Virus record (IMG/VR): IMGVR_UViG_3300037245_000561
Span: 1 to 22,357 of that record
DNA from: a virus
Reading direction: 5' to 3' (one strand)
Length of the DNA stretch: 22,357 bases
Translations under genes and position numbers: made by a program
Shown here: piece after piece, positions 1-7,014 of the stretch
Numbering within the stretch: position 1 is the first letter of the stretch
Layout: each line of letters opens with the position of its first letter
Notes under the pieces: generated by a model
Database searches by the model: none
Told to the model about the DNA's origin: nothing
Seen by the model: only the letters and a program-made list of their open reading frames with translations

Positions 1-197
1 GTATCTAAGCCCCCTGCTCCTGAAGTGGAAATATCTACCGTTAGAGGGCTGGGATTTATAACATTGACAGAATCAGTGCTATCTCTACATTCTCCGACCC
101 CTATAGATATTTGGGCATTATTTATCCTCGTCAGTTTTAAATAGTTAAAGTTTCCTGATGGAAGAATCCTTCGTTGACCGCCTGCGTTATAACTCAT
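1..197 (-). CDS. Start of a fibre-like or virion-surface protein, cut by the left window edge
   Basis: The reading frame opens with ATG at 197-195 and stays open to the window edge, so only the first 65 residues are visible. It begins MSYNAGGQRRILPSG and contains a stretch ending SGAGGLD. That ending resembles small virion proteins I associate with tail fibre regions of marine phages, which continue into a GLDTG motif; this is recognition from memory. A good ribosome site (AAGGA, about 6 bases upstream) supports the start. The ATG overlaps the stop of the small upstream ORF in an ATGA arrangement. No catalytic motif is visible. A tail fibre or tail-tip accessory role is inferred from position downstream of the repeat fibre gene. 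Confidence 0.6.
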   Translation of the reverse strand, partial: MSYNAGGQRRILPSGNFNYLKLTRINNAQISIGVGECRDSTDSVNVINPSPLTVDISTSGAGGLD

Positions 198-286
198 AAT
201 ATTTCCTTATGTATATCTATTTTAAATCCCATTATGATTGCCAGCCCTTTAGCTAAGTCCTCAGTAAATGTATGCAGCCTTGTCAT
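194..286 (-). CDS. Possible 30-residue ORF, part of a small gene that looks frameshifted
   Basis: ATG at 286-284 opens a 30-residue frame starting MTRLHTFTEDLAKG and ending IDIHKEIL. Its stop overlaps the next start (ATGA at 197-194). Its own ATG overlaps the stop of a 9-codon ORF (MALEQLLKL) starting at 312, and that ORF does have a ribosome site (AGGA about 8 bases upstream). No ribosome site precedes 286. Joining the two frames at the AAAA run (292-289) would give one 39-residue protein beginning MALEQLLK-TMTRLH. This could be translational coupling of two tiny ORFs, a frameshifted small gene, or a one-base sequence error. Function is unknown. Confidence 0.4.
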   Translation of the reverse strand: MTRLHTFTEDLAKGLAIIMGFKIDIHKEIL

Positions 287-324
287 AGTTTTAATAATTG
301 CTCTAGCGCCATGTTACTGTCCTT

Positions 325-702
325 TTAAGTGTTTGGTTCTGACGAGGGGGGTTCTTCTACTGTTGGTATGAAAACTTCTACTTTATCCATGCGATCTAAT
401 AACCCCTTAGATTTTTTTGAGTAGTAGTTATCTTTAAACACGCAAAGATTTATTTGTTTGGTTAGTAGATTCCAATCCGAAAGTTCAAATGTTATCTTTC
501 GATCATCCTGCCAATCATAACCCTCTTTGTCGTTTTCACAACCCTCGGTTACTGTATCATCTAAGCTTTCTATTTTGCTCCACGATTTTACTGTGGAGCC
601 TTCCTTGCCAACATAGTTAGTAGCAAGCCACATAAGATGTTGTTCTTCTTTGGTGGTGTGCTCTAGTGTTTTGAACTCTAGTACTTTTTTATTTTTACTC
701 AT
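325..702 (-). CDS. Hypothetical protein, 125 residues
   Basis: The protein is hydrophilic, rich in lysine, glutamate and aspartate, with no membrane segment or signal peptide. It opens MSKNKKVLEFKTLEH, is acidic in the middle, and ends in a proline-serine tail (EEPPSSEPNT). The ATG at 702 follows a good AAGGAAG ribosome site. It sits between a 75-residue unknown and the small ORFs near the left edge, in the fibre region. I do not recognise the family. Position suggests a virion accessory or fibre-assembly role, but nothing in the sequence demands it. Confidence 0.7.
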   Translation of the reverse strand: MSKNKKVLEFKTLEHTTKEEQHLMWLATNYVGKEGSTVKSWSKIESLDDTVTEGCENDKEGYDWQDDRKITFELSDWNLLTKQINLCVFKDNYYSKKSKGLLDRMDKVEVFIPTVEEPPSSEPNT

Positions 703-737
703 TTTAGGCTTCCTTTTGGTTGTTTATGTTTGTTTAT

Positions 738-965
738 TTATCCCAAATTTGGACTAGTGTAAGAAAAAGAGCCGTCATGTGTCTTTTTCTCTTCGTTGCA
801 CGTTCTAGAATCAACTAGGTTATCTAGATAAGTTTTTATAGAAGCGTTATCAACTTCTGAAGCTTCTGTTATCGTTTCGCTTTTAACCAAACCAAACATT
901 CCTGTTTGTACTTGTAATTTATCACCGGCTGTAAGTGAATCTAAATCTATTGTGATTAATGACAT
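738..965 (-). CDS. Hypothetical protein, 75 residues, after the fibre gene
   Basis: This small acidic protein starts MSLITIDLDSLTAGDKLQVQ and has no membrane segment. A strong AGGAG ribosome site lies 9 bases before ATG 965. It follows the 575-residue fibre gene with a 31-base gap, so it is probably translated from the same message. The N-terminal half alternates hydrophobic and polar residues as a small beta domain would; the C-terminal third is polar and charged. I do not recognise a family. A tail-fibre accessory role is plausible from position only. Confidence 0.65.
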   Translation of the reverse strand: MSLITIDLDSLTAGDKLQVQTGMFGLVKSETITEASEVDNASIKTYLDNLVDSRTCNEEKKTHDGSFSYTSPNLG

Positions 966-996
966 GTTATGTTACTCCTGTTTATTGTTTAAATCT

Positions 997-2724
997 TTAA
1001 GCTAATTTTAGGAACCCACTTCCATCAACATAAACGGAGCCTGCCGTTCCCGCTGATGATGGGGGATTAAAAGACAATTCGTTCGTCCCCCCTACTCTTT
1101 TTATTTCCATTAATTCATCAAACCCATCTGTACCGCCTGTTACCTTGAACGCCCCAAAGTTATCAGCCCCATCACGGACAAATCCCATTATACCGATTTG
1201 TTCGCTTACTGCACTATCATCTTCTACCAGAAATCTTAAACCAGGACCAAACCCATCTACCATCGTGGCCGATGTTTTGTGCTTCATTGCGAATACGCTA
1301 TTAAACACATTTGTTTGGGATGTTGTTCTTTCGACCTGACCACTACCAGTTCCAGTTACGCTTATAGTGTCAATAGTTCCTGAAAAGGTTGCGTGTTTAT
1401 TTGAATCTATGGTAAGAGCTTCCTCGAACCCATCTAACCCAACATTTACAACAAATTTTCCCTTATTATCCGCTGTGTCTCTAACAAACCCTATTTGCCC
1501 TATTTGTTCATCTACTCCACTAACATCCTCAATTAAGAATCGTAAGGCTGAACCAAATCCATCTACCATATTGGCCGATGTTTTATGTTTCAAACCGAAA
1601 ATAGAATTAAACACATTTGTTTGTGATGTTGTTCTTTCCATCCTAGAACTACCCGTTCCAGTTAAATCAAAAGTTACACTTGACCCTGGAATCTTATTTA
1701 TACCAAATGTTTTGTTTGAAACATCGCCATATATAAGTACCCCAGTTGTCTCAGCTTTTACTTCAAAATCACCGGTCGATAAGGCTGAAAAATTAAGTGT
1801 AATTTTACCTGCGTTATTGATTTCTTGATGTATGCTTGAAGAACCTCCGTCAAGCTTTGTTCTAAAGTGAAATTTTGAACCTCTATCTCCAGAAGTTACA
1901 CCATCGGTTTTGGCAGTTATGTCGCCACCAAACCCTCCAAACGCTGCATCATCATAAAAAGCGATTTGAGACATATACCTATTATCCACATTACCGCTAC
2001 TTCCTTTCATAGTAAGTATAGGAAAACGATTGCTTACTATAGATTCTATGTTTAGAGAAGGATAACCAGAGCCAAGTCCTGATACATCAACATTAGCTGT
2101 ACCGATTGACGCCCCATTTTTAGATACTTCAACTTTAAAAGCTGTTCCTGTAGTTTGGGCTAGTACTTCAAGATCACCACCTGATAAGGCTGAAAAATTT
2201 AATGTAATTTTACCCGCATTATTAATTTCCTGGTGGGTACTTGAGGAACCTCCGTCAAGCTTTGTTCTAAAATAAAACTTTGAACCTCTATCTCCAGAAG
2301 TTACCCCATCAGTCCTAAAACCTATGTCTCCGCCAAAACCACCGAACGCGGCATCATCATAAAAAGTAATCTGACCTACATTCCTATTATCTACATTGCC
2401 ACTAGTACCTTTCAAGGTAAATATAGGAAAGCGATTACTTACTATAGATTCTATGTTTAGAGAAGGATAATCAGAGCCAAGTCCTGAGGGATCAACATTA
2501 GCTGTACCGATTGACGCTCCGTTTACAGACACACCAACTTTAAAAGCTGTTCCTGTAGTTTGGGCTAGTACTTCAAGATCCGCGAATTCTGTCGCGTTTA
2601 GGTTCATAGTGATTTTTTTTGTGCTATTATTTAATTCCATAGCGTCAAACGATATCATCGCTTGCTTGCCGCCTGCGGGAACTCCGCTAGGTATTGATGC
2701 TCTATTCGCTACTAATGTTGCCAT
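997..2724 (-). CDS. Tail fibre-like protein built from two sets of tandem repeats
   Basis: The protein has 575 residues and is rich in glycine, serine, threonine and asparagine, with a beta-rich look. It contains two internal duplications. Unit A is 135 residues (37-171 and 172-306, with a partial third copy at about 307-330, each beginning KIT followed by an alternating stretch). Unit B is 102 residues (355-456 and 457-558, each beginning TGTGS and sharing ERTTSQTNVFNS). The C-terminus, SSAGTAGSVYVDGSGFLKLA, resembles ends of fibre or appendage proteins in marine phages (from memory). No peptidase or intramolecular chaperone domain is visible. The start follows an AAAGGA ribosome site. It probably forms an elongated trimeric fibre or tip appendage on the tail; receptor binding is an inference. 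Confidence 0.75.
   Translation of the reverse strand: MATLVANRASIPSGVPAGGKQAMISFDAMELNNSTKKITMNLNATEFADLEVLAQTTGTAFKVGVSVNGASIGTANVDPSGLGSDYPSLNIESIVSNRFPIFTLKGTSGNVDNRNVGQITFYDDAAFGGFGGDIGFRTDGVTSGDRGSKFYFRTKLDGGSSSTHQEINNAGKITLNFSALSGGDLEVLAQTTGTAFKVEVSKNGASIGTANVDVSGLGSGYPSLNIESIVSNRFPILTMKGSSGNVDNRYMSQIAFYDDAAFGGFGGDITAKTDGVTSGDRGSKFHFRTKLDGGSSSIHQEINNAGKITLNFSALSTGDFEVKAETTGVLIYGDVSNKTFGINKIPGSSVTFDLTGTGSSRMERTTSQTNVFNSIFGLKHKTSANMVDGFGSALRFLIEDVSGVDEQIGQIGFVRDTADNKGKFVVNVGLDGFEEALTIDSNKHATFSGTIDTISVTGTGSGQVERTTSQTNVFNSVFAMKHKTSATMVDGFGPGLRFLVEDDSAVSEQIGIMGFVRDGADNFGAFKVTGGTDGFDELMEIKRVGGTNELSFNPPSSAGTAGSVYVDGSGFLKLA
1051..1662 (-). repeat. Tandem repeat pair B inside the fibre gene (about 306 bases per unit)
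   Basis: Unit B1 spans about 1357-1662 and unit B2 about 1051-1356 (residues 355-456 and 457-558). Both share TGTGS, ERTTSQTNVFNS, KHKTSA-MVDGFG and a GFVRD motif in the same register, with a constant offset of 102 residues. The DNA has diverged more than pair A, so this looks like an older duplication. Confidence 0.85.
1807..2616 (-). repeat. Tandem repeat pair A inside the fibre gene (405 bases per unit)
   Basis: Unit A1 is 2212-2616 and unit A2 is 1807-2211 (residues 37-171 and 172-306). The offset is exactly 135 residues. Long stretches are nearly identical at the DNA level, for example around 2420-2520 against 2015-2115, which points to a fairly recent in-frame duplication. A degraded third copy begins right after A2. 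Confidence 0.9.
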
Positions 2725-2736
2725 AATAATTATCCT

Positions 2737-2898
2737 TTAAGTTTCTGAGTCAGTAACATCGTTACCGCTTGTATCCGTTATTGTGTTTGCGGGCCCTTCA
2801 GTATCAGTAAGTTCATTACCTCCGCCTACGGGAGGGGGACCTGCTATACCACCGCCTTTTGAAGGAAATGCAAAATTTAATCCGAGATATAATGTCAT
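2737..2898 (-). CDS. Small Gly/Pro/Asp/Thr-rich protein, 53 residues
   Basis: ATG at 2898-2896 and TAA at 2739-2737 enclose 53 codons. The protein starts MTLYLGLNFAFPSKGGG, passes through a GPPPVGGG linker, and ends in an acidic threonine-rich tail (ITDTSGNDVTDSET). An AAGGTGA ribosome site sits 5 bases before the ATG. The gene fills the space between the 92-residue gene and the fibre gene, with 9 and 12 bases of spacer. The composition suggests a flexible virion peptide. No family is recognised with confidence. Confidence 0.65.
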   Translation of the reverse strand: MTLYLGLNFAFPSKGGGIAGPPPVGGGNELTDTEGPANTITDTSGNDVTDSET

Positions 2899-2907
2899 AT
2901 CGTCACC

Positions 2908-3186
2908 TTAAGATAAAGCATGAATTCCAGTTGCAGTACTGTCTGTATGAATTACTTTATATACCATCGCATACTGCTGCCCTGCGTTAATAAGCCATGT
3001 ATCAAACGAGTCATCTAACATCTGAAATTTAACGGTGCCAGCCACATCAGCTTGAAACCCTCTTGGATATTGAGTACTTCCTTTAAAGCCATCCATTGTA
3101 ATTTCATTTGTATCGTGAGGGGTAACAGCAATACTCTTTACAGGGGGTGCTGAGTGAACTGTTCCTTCTGGGTCTATATCTGGCAT
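2908..3186 (-). CDS. Small virion-type protein, 92 residues
   Basis: The pattern of the sequence (TPHDTNEI, then RGFQADVAGTVKFQM, then a C-terminus of the type V-HTDSTATGIHAL) matches a widespread small phage protein. That family has the outline VTPSDT, a short strand, VGTAGDV, then V--TGTTAT-I-AL. I recognise it as a recurring neighbour of tail fibre and tail-tip genes, with unproven function; this is from memory. It is beta-rich with no membrane segment. An AAGGAG ribosome site precedes ATG 3186. It is likely a virion structural or tail-tip component. Confidence 0.65.
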   Translation of the reverse strand: MPDIDPEGTVHSAPPVKSIAVTPHDTNEITMDGFKGSTQYPRGFQADVAGTVKFQMLDDSFDTWLINAGQQYAMVYKVIHTDSTATGIHALS

Positions 3187-3199
3187 AATTTTTTCTCCT

Positions 3200-3520
3200 T
3201 TATAAGCAAAGGCCTGGAGATTCTTTACAGAACCTTGCTCTTGCTTTATCTTCTATTAAAATATTTTTAACTGAATCAATTTCTTGTTTTGTAAACATTA
3301 ATCTAACGTACACTTGCTGATGAAACAGTGCTCTTTTTCTAAGCTTTAGTTCATCATCCATTCTAGTTTTTATTGGTTTTATAACAAAATCTCTTGCAGC
3401 TTGGTATCCATGGTAACCCCCTAAACTACTCACTCCCAAAAATATAGAAAATAATGTAGCTAGTATGGTGGAAGGTTTTTTAACTATTCTAATAGCTTCC
3501 GTAGTATCTACTTTAAGCAT
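3200..3520 (-). CDS. Small protein with one N-terminal membrane helix, candidate lysis accessory protein
   Basis: The protein has 106 residues. A charged N-terminus (1-16) is followed by a hydrophobic segment at about 17-40 (PSTILATLFSIFLGVSSLGG). The rest is charged and helical (51-100), with cysteines at 98 and 105. The topology, a single anchor followed by a helical soluble domain, resembles inner-membrane spanins, but no partner outer-membrane lipoprotein or lipobox is visible, so that role is speculative. It overlaps the end of the receiver-domain gene by 8 bases and has its own AAGGAAG ribosome site. It is the last of a three-gene group downstream of the tape measure. Confidence 0.65.
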   Translation of the reverse strand: MLKVDTTEAIRIVKKPSTILATLFSIFLGVSSLGGYHGYQAARDFVIKPIKTRMDDELKLRKRALFHQQVYVRLMFTKQEIDSVKNILIEDKARARFCKESPGLCL

Positions 3521-3890
3521 TTAGTAACTTCCTTTTTTCTTTAGTGTATTGAAACCACCCCAACACTGATTCTTTTTCGTACTTCTTTATAATAGCTGAA
3601 ATTTTATCGTTGTCAAGATTTGATTTTTGGTATACTTCTGAATTAGTGCTCATTAAAGCAAAATCAGCACTTATATGCTGCGCCAGTGAAGTTATTAATA
3701 TGTTTCCGTAAGTCCAACTTAAGGCATAGTCTACAAATACTATGTCGAAGAATTTCATTTCTTCTATCTCGATTTGGGATTCTGTGACAAAAGAACAAAT
3801 CTTTACATTCATACCTTCAAAATAACTAATAAATAGAGCAATGAACACCTCGTCGTCGTCAACCACAGCTATGCTAATTGTCTTTTTCAT
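3513..3890 (-). CDS. Stand-alone CheY-like receiver domain protein
   Basis: Starting at ATG 3890 the protein has 125 residues, the usual size of a single receiver domain. It shows the hallmarks in order: VVDDDE (acidic pocket D11-D13), FDIVFVDYAL with candidate phosphoacceptor D54, ALMSTN giving the S/T81-82 switch position, and IIKKYEK giving the lysine at 102-103. No DNA-binding or enzymatic output domain follows. The start was chosen because its ATG overlaps the upstream stop (ATGA at 3890-3887); an in-frame upstream extension to 3950 lies wholly inside the preceding gene. Receivers are phosphorylated by histidine kinases in the host cytoplasm. A free receiver between two small membrane proteins in a phage late operon is unusual. 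It may tap into host signalling or act as a phosphate sink. Function is inferred. Confidence 0.75.
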   Translation of the reverse strand: MKKTISIAVVDDDEVFIALFISYFEGMNVKICSFVTESQIEIEEMKFFDIVFVDYALSWTYGNILITSLAQHISADFALMSTNSEVYQKSNLDNDKISAIIKKYEKESVLGWFQYTKEKRKLLNA

Positions 3891-4258
3891 CCTGGAGGGG
3901 GCCTCACGTATGCCATAATTGTCATTACTGCCGTTATTACTGCGGTACATGCACTCATGACCACAATAAGATTAGTTAAAGAAACTGTATTTTTTAATCT
4001 TTCGTTAATAGGTTTAAGCGCAGATTCTAACTCTGGTTTTTTTACGTAGTCAGCAGCATTTACACTTGACTGCAACTCTTTTAAAGTTACTTTTATTTCC
4101 GAGTAATTTTTATGATCTTGAATTTCTACTATTTTTGCAATTTCTATGTGGCTATCCATTTTAGATTTTAAAGCTGTAGTATCATCTACTACTTTAGAAA
4201 TCCGTTTATCTTGCTTTTCAAGCTGTGAATAAGTATGTCTTTTAAATTCATCGTCCAT
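3887..4258 (-). CDS. Coiled-coil protein with a C-terminal membrane helix, holin-like candidate
   Basis: The protein has 123 residues. Residues 1-90 are highly charged and helical, with heptad-like spacing. Residues 92-118 form one hydrophobic segment (LTNLIVVMSACTAVITAVMTIM), followed by a short RPPPG tail. This layout resembles XhlA-type holin accessory proteins and other small phage membrane proteins placed after the tape measure, but no family signature is certain. It starts 9 bases after the tape-measure gene ends, and its stop overlaps the receiver-domain start (ATGA), so the two are probably translationally coupled. The ribosome site is weak. Confidence 0.65.
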   Translation of the reverse strand: MDDEFKRHTYSQLEKQDKRISKVVDDTTALKSKMDSHIEIAKIVEIQDHKNYSEIKVTLKELQSSVNAADYVKKPELESALKPINERLKNTVSLTNLIVVMSACTAVITAVMTIMAYVRPPPG

Positions 4259-4266
4259 GGTGCTCT

Positions 4267-6660
4267 TTATCCTTGTGTCGGGTTAAAAAACCCTCTATCA
4301 ACTAATTCTTCTTGTAAAAAATTACCAAAAGCAGCTTTATCTTTTTTCAAAACATCAAAAATGTCTTGCGAAGATTCTTGCCCTATAGTAAATGTGGGAC
4401 TGTAAGAAATTTCATTTGTCACTGTCGAAGTTCCTCGCCCTGCGTTCATTCTGTTAATGGTGTCTGAGCCTGCTCTAGCGGTAGCTCCTGCGTTCAGCAC
4501 AGCTTCTTGACCCTTCTCATTTACTTTTATGTTAGCATTTCTGCCTACTGGGAAACCGCCTGATTCAAAAGCTTGCGAAGCTATGGTAGCTGTCTGTGCT
4601 GCTGCTGTTGCAGTAGTCGCTATTAAAGCAGGCAAGTTAAGTGGGAAAGGAGCTGAAGCATTAGCTTTTGCAATTGCAAGAGCCCCACTCATAATTGCCT
4701 CGCCTAGCATTATCTTTTTAACAGCTTTGGCGTTCATACCCATTACACTTGATATTTGCGCAATAGATTTTATTACAGTTGAAGCAGTATTACCCCATGT
4801 AACTGCTAATGCGATTCGCGCTTGCTTCTCTCTTACTATACTCGCTACCACTTCTTTTGAAGCTTTCAACTTATCAGCAGTAGCTTTTTTATCCATAGCT
4901 GCTACTTTATCTTCATGCGCCTTTTTCTCTTCAATAATTTTTGCGTCAAACTCTTGTGTTATTGCAAGTTTAGCACCTTCAAGGTTAGCAGCTTGAGCTA
5001 GTAAATCAGATTTTTCAGTTTCTAAAAGGGCTAGTCTACCTTCGTGTGTCCTAGCTTGGAAATCTAATTCAAGTTGTTTTACTTGCTCTAGTAATGCCTT
5101 ACGTTCATCTAATTTCTGTTGGGACAAGGCAGCTTCCGCTGCTGCTGCTTCTTGAGTAATACCTACTAATTCTTTTTCAGCGGCAGTCAAATCTTTTACT
5201 GATGTTGCTGTTTCTGCGATAACTTCACTTGCGCTTCCAAAAAGCTCTAAGACACTAGATCCTTCTAACTCTTTAACGTCAGTAACAATATCTTGGAACG
5301 ACTGTCCTGCTACATCTAAATTAGTATTAGCAAACTTTTCAATACTTTCTTGCCACCCGTCAGGCAAAAACCTTTTAGGTATTTTTGAAATTAGTTTAGC
5401 TATTCCGCCTATTACCAAAGCAACATCGCCAATAATTAAATTAGCTGCTGACTTTATCACAAAAACTAAGCTTCCCCAAACATCTTGCACGGCTGCTACG
5501 GCAAAAGCAATACCTAATCTAATAGAATCCATGTGCTTTAAAATACCATCCATTAAACTTTTCATCGCAGGCATTATTTGATTTCCCACTTCTATAAACG
5601 CAACATTGAAGCTTTGCTTAACTTTGTTGGATTTAAACTCAAAGGTATCTGTAAATTTTGAATAAGCTTTAGCAGTTTCACCGGCTCTATCGCCCATTAA
5701 TTTCATAACTTCCTTGAAGTTTTTTCCTTCGTCAGCAGCTAAAGCTAAAATGCCTTTCACTCCCTGAATATTAGGGACTAATTTTTTAACCCCTTCCAAA
5801 GTTCCGCCGCCCGCTTCTGTTATGTTGTTAAGTATATCAATAAAAGTAGCGCCCTCTTCTCCGGTAACTTTAGAAGCCAAACCTAAGTCTGCCATACGTT
5901 TGGAAGCTTCTGGTGTAAGGGAGTTGATAGCAACTAAAGCACCTTGCATAGCGGTAACAGCATCTCTAGTTCCGAAACCGGCTTTGGTAAGTGCAGAAAC
6001 AGCACCTAACATCTGGTCAAATTCTAATCCCGCAGCTTTAGCAGTAGGTGCTAACACACCGACACTTTCAGCTAATTCTTGTACAGTTGTTTTACCAAAT
6101 TTCATGGCAGTAAAGAAAGCATCACTAACATCACCTGCTTGAGAGGTTTCTAAGCCAAAAGCATTGATAATAGTAGTTAATCCATCGACTGCGACTGAAG
6201 TTTCAGTAGCTCCTCCAATTGCTAGTTGAGTTGCAACACCTAAAAATTCCATAGCATCACCGGCAGCAACACCGGCAGAAACAGCATCAAATAATGAAGT
6301 TGTTAAGGTATCTAATCCTTGCCCCGACTGAGCAGACAAGTCCAATACCTCTTTAGAAAACTGCCCAATGTTGTCGCTCATTTCTTTTGAAAGCGTGGCT
6401 ACTGAAGCCATTTGACTTTCAAACTTTCCGGCAGCCCCCACTGTGGCTTGAAATGCTTTAGCTAATCCGGCCCCTAGAATCAATCCTTTGATGCTAATTA
6501 AACTATTAGCAACATTACCCATTGATTTTTTAAACGACCTAGCAGCTTTGCCCATTTTTTGAAACTGTTTGAGCGTAGCTTTCCCTATGCCTTTCATCTG
6601 GGCAGTTACGTTGTCTAACAGTCTCGCTTCGACTGAGAGTACTTCGTCAGCTCCAGGCAT
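4267..6660 (-). CDS. Tail tape measure protein (TP901 type)
   Basis: The protein has 797 residues. The N-terminal third (about 75-330) matches the TP901 tape-measure core: an FESQMASVATLSKEM opening, then SVAVDGLTTIINAFG, KFGKTTVQELAESVG and GFGTRDAVTAMQGAL. A hydrophobic stretch at about 380-430 is typical of the membrane-inserting part. A coiled coil rich in Glu, Lys and Ala covers about 490-615, and an alanine-rich hydrophobic segment lies near 650-700. The protein sets tail length inside the tube and is ejected on infection. At the usual figure of about 1.5 angstroms per residue, a tail near 120 nm is expected (inference). It follows the G/T chaperone genes as usual. A GAGGAAG ribosome site precedes ATG 6660. 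Confidence 0.95.
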   Translation of the reverse strand: MPGADEVLSVEARLLDNVTAQMKGIGKATLKQFQKMGKAARSFKKSMGNVANSLISIKGLILGAGLAKAFQATVGAAGKFESQMASVATLSKEMSDNIGQFSKEVLDLSAQSGQGLDTLTTSLFDAVSAGVAAGDAMEFLGVATQLAIGGATETSVAVDGLTTIINAFGLETSQAGDVSDAFFTAMKFGKTTVQELAESVGVLAPTAKAAGLEFDQMLGAVSALTKAGFGTRDAVTAMQGALVAINSLTPEASKRMADLGLASKVTGEEGATFIDILNNITEAGGGTLEGVKKLVPNIQGVKGILALAADEGKNFKEVMKLMGDRAGETAKAYSKFTDTFEFKSNKVKQSFNVAFIEVGNQIMPAMKSLMDGILKHMDSIRLGIAFAVAAVQDVWGSLVFVIKSAANLIIGDVALVIGGIAKLISKIPKRFLPDGWQESIEKFANTNLDVAGQSFQDIVTDVKELEGSSVLELFGSASEVIAETATSVKDLTAAEKELVGITQEAAAAEAALSQQKLDERKALLEQVKQLELDFQARTHEGRLALLETEKSDLLAQAANLEGAKLAITQEFDAKIIEEKKAHEDKVAAMDKKATADKLKASKEVVASIVREKQARIALAVTWGNTASTVIKSIAQISSVMGMNAKAVKKIMLGEAIMSGALAIAKANASAPFPLNLPALIATTATAAAQTATIASQAFESGGFPVGRNANIKVNEKGQEAVLNAGATARAGSDTINRMNAGRGTSTVTNEISYSPTFTIGQESSQDIFDVLKKDKAAFGNFLQEELVDRGFFNPTQG

Positions 6661-6678
6661 TAGTTAGCTTCCTCTAAA

Positions 6679-7014
6679 TTATTTTTTGAGAGCTTCATAC
6701 TCTGATAAAGCATCTTCGTAAACATTGATAGCTGAAATAAAACGTCTTGGAATATCTTTATAGGCGGGCATAGGTGCTGAAGAAAACTTTTTATGATATT
6801 CATATTCTGCATGCCATTTATACAATGAAAGAGGTATAAATTTTTTAGGGCAGTTCCAGTATACATAAGTTTTATCTCCAATCGTTTCTAATTCTACTCG
6901 CTTCGGGGCAGGCTTCCCGTCGCAACCTCTTTGTCTTGCCATTCTATCATCATGAGGACACAACTTACATGGTGCGGTAGGAAGTCTCCCAATGTGATAA
7001 CCTGCTAGTATTCT
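6679..7014 (-). CDS. Tail chaperone T part, made as a G-T fusion by -1 frameshift
   Basis: This frame encodes 111 residues after the slip at G GGT TTA, starting RILAGYHIGRLP and ending EYEALKK. It is open upstream only to a TGA at 7035-7033, inside gene G. No ATG with a ribosome site exists: the first possible starts are TTG at 6963 and an internal ATG at 6942. Synthesis as a G-T fusion of 263 residues is therefore the best model. The region contains APCKLCPHDD and a further RGCDG cysteine, possibly a small metal site. The later part (LYKWHAEYEYHKKF and AINVYEDAL) is helical. In lambda, gpG-T recruits tape measure and tube subunits during tail assembly. The gene sits directly before the tape measure, as expected. 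Confidence 0.8.
   Translation of the reverse strand, partial: RILAGYHIGRLPTAPCKLCPHDDRMARQRGCDGKPAPKRVELETIGDKTYVYWNCPKKFIPLSLYKWHAEYEYHKKFSSAPMPAYKDIPRRFISAINVYEDALSEYEALKK

Noticed and set aside
1051-2616. CRISPR array suspected from repeated segments in the fibre region
   Set aside because: The repeats are 405 and 306 bases long, contiguous and in frame within one coding sequence; there are no short repeats with unique spacers.
3891-3950. N-terminal extension of the receiver protein to 3950
   Set aside because: It lies wholly within the preceding gene, has low-complexity Ser/Asn content, and the ATG at 3890 gives the exact receiver length with ATGA coupling.
4529-4996. Plus-strand open frame rich in alanine and isoleucine
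   Set aside because: It is the reverse-strand shadow of the tape-measure coiled coil and hydrophobic region; no ribosome site or family match.
6660-6881. Minus-strand 73-codon open frame beginning MEIKLMYTG
   Set aside because: It is in an alternative frame to the T chaperone, which is supported by the slippery site; no family match.
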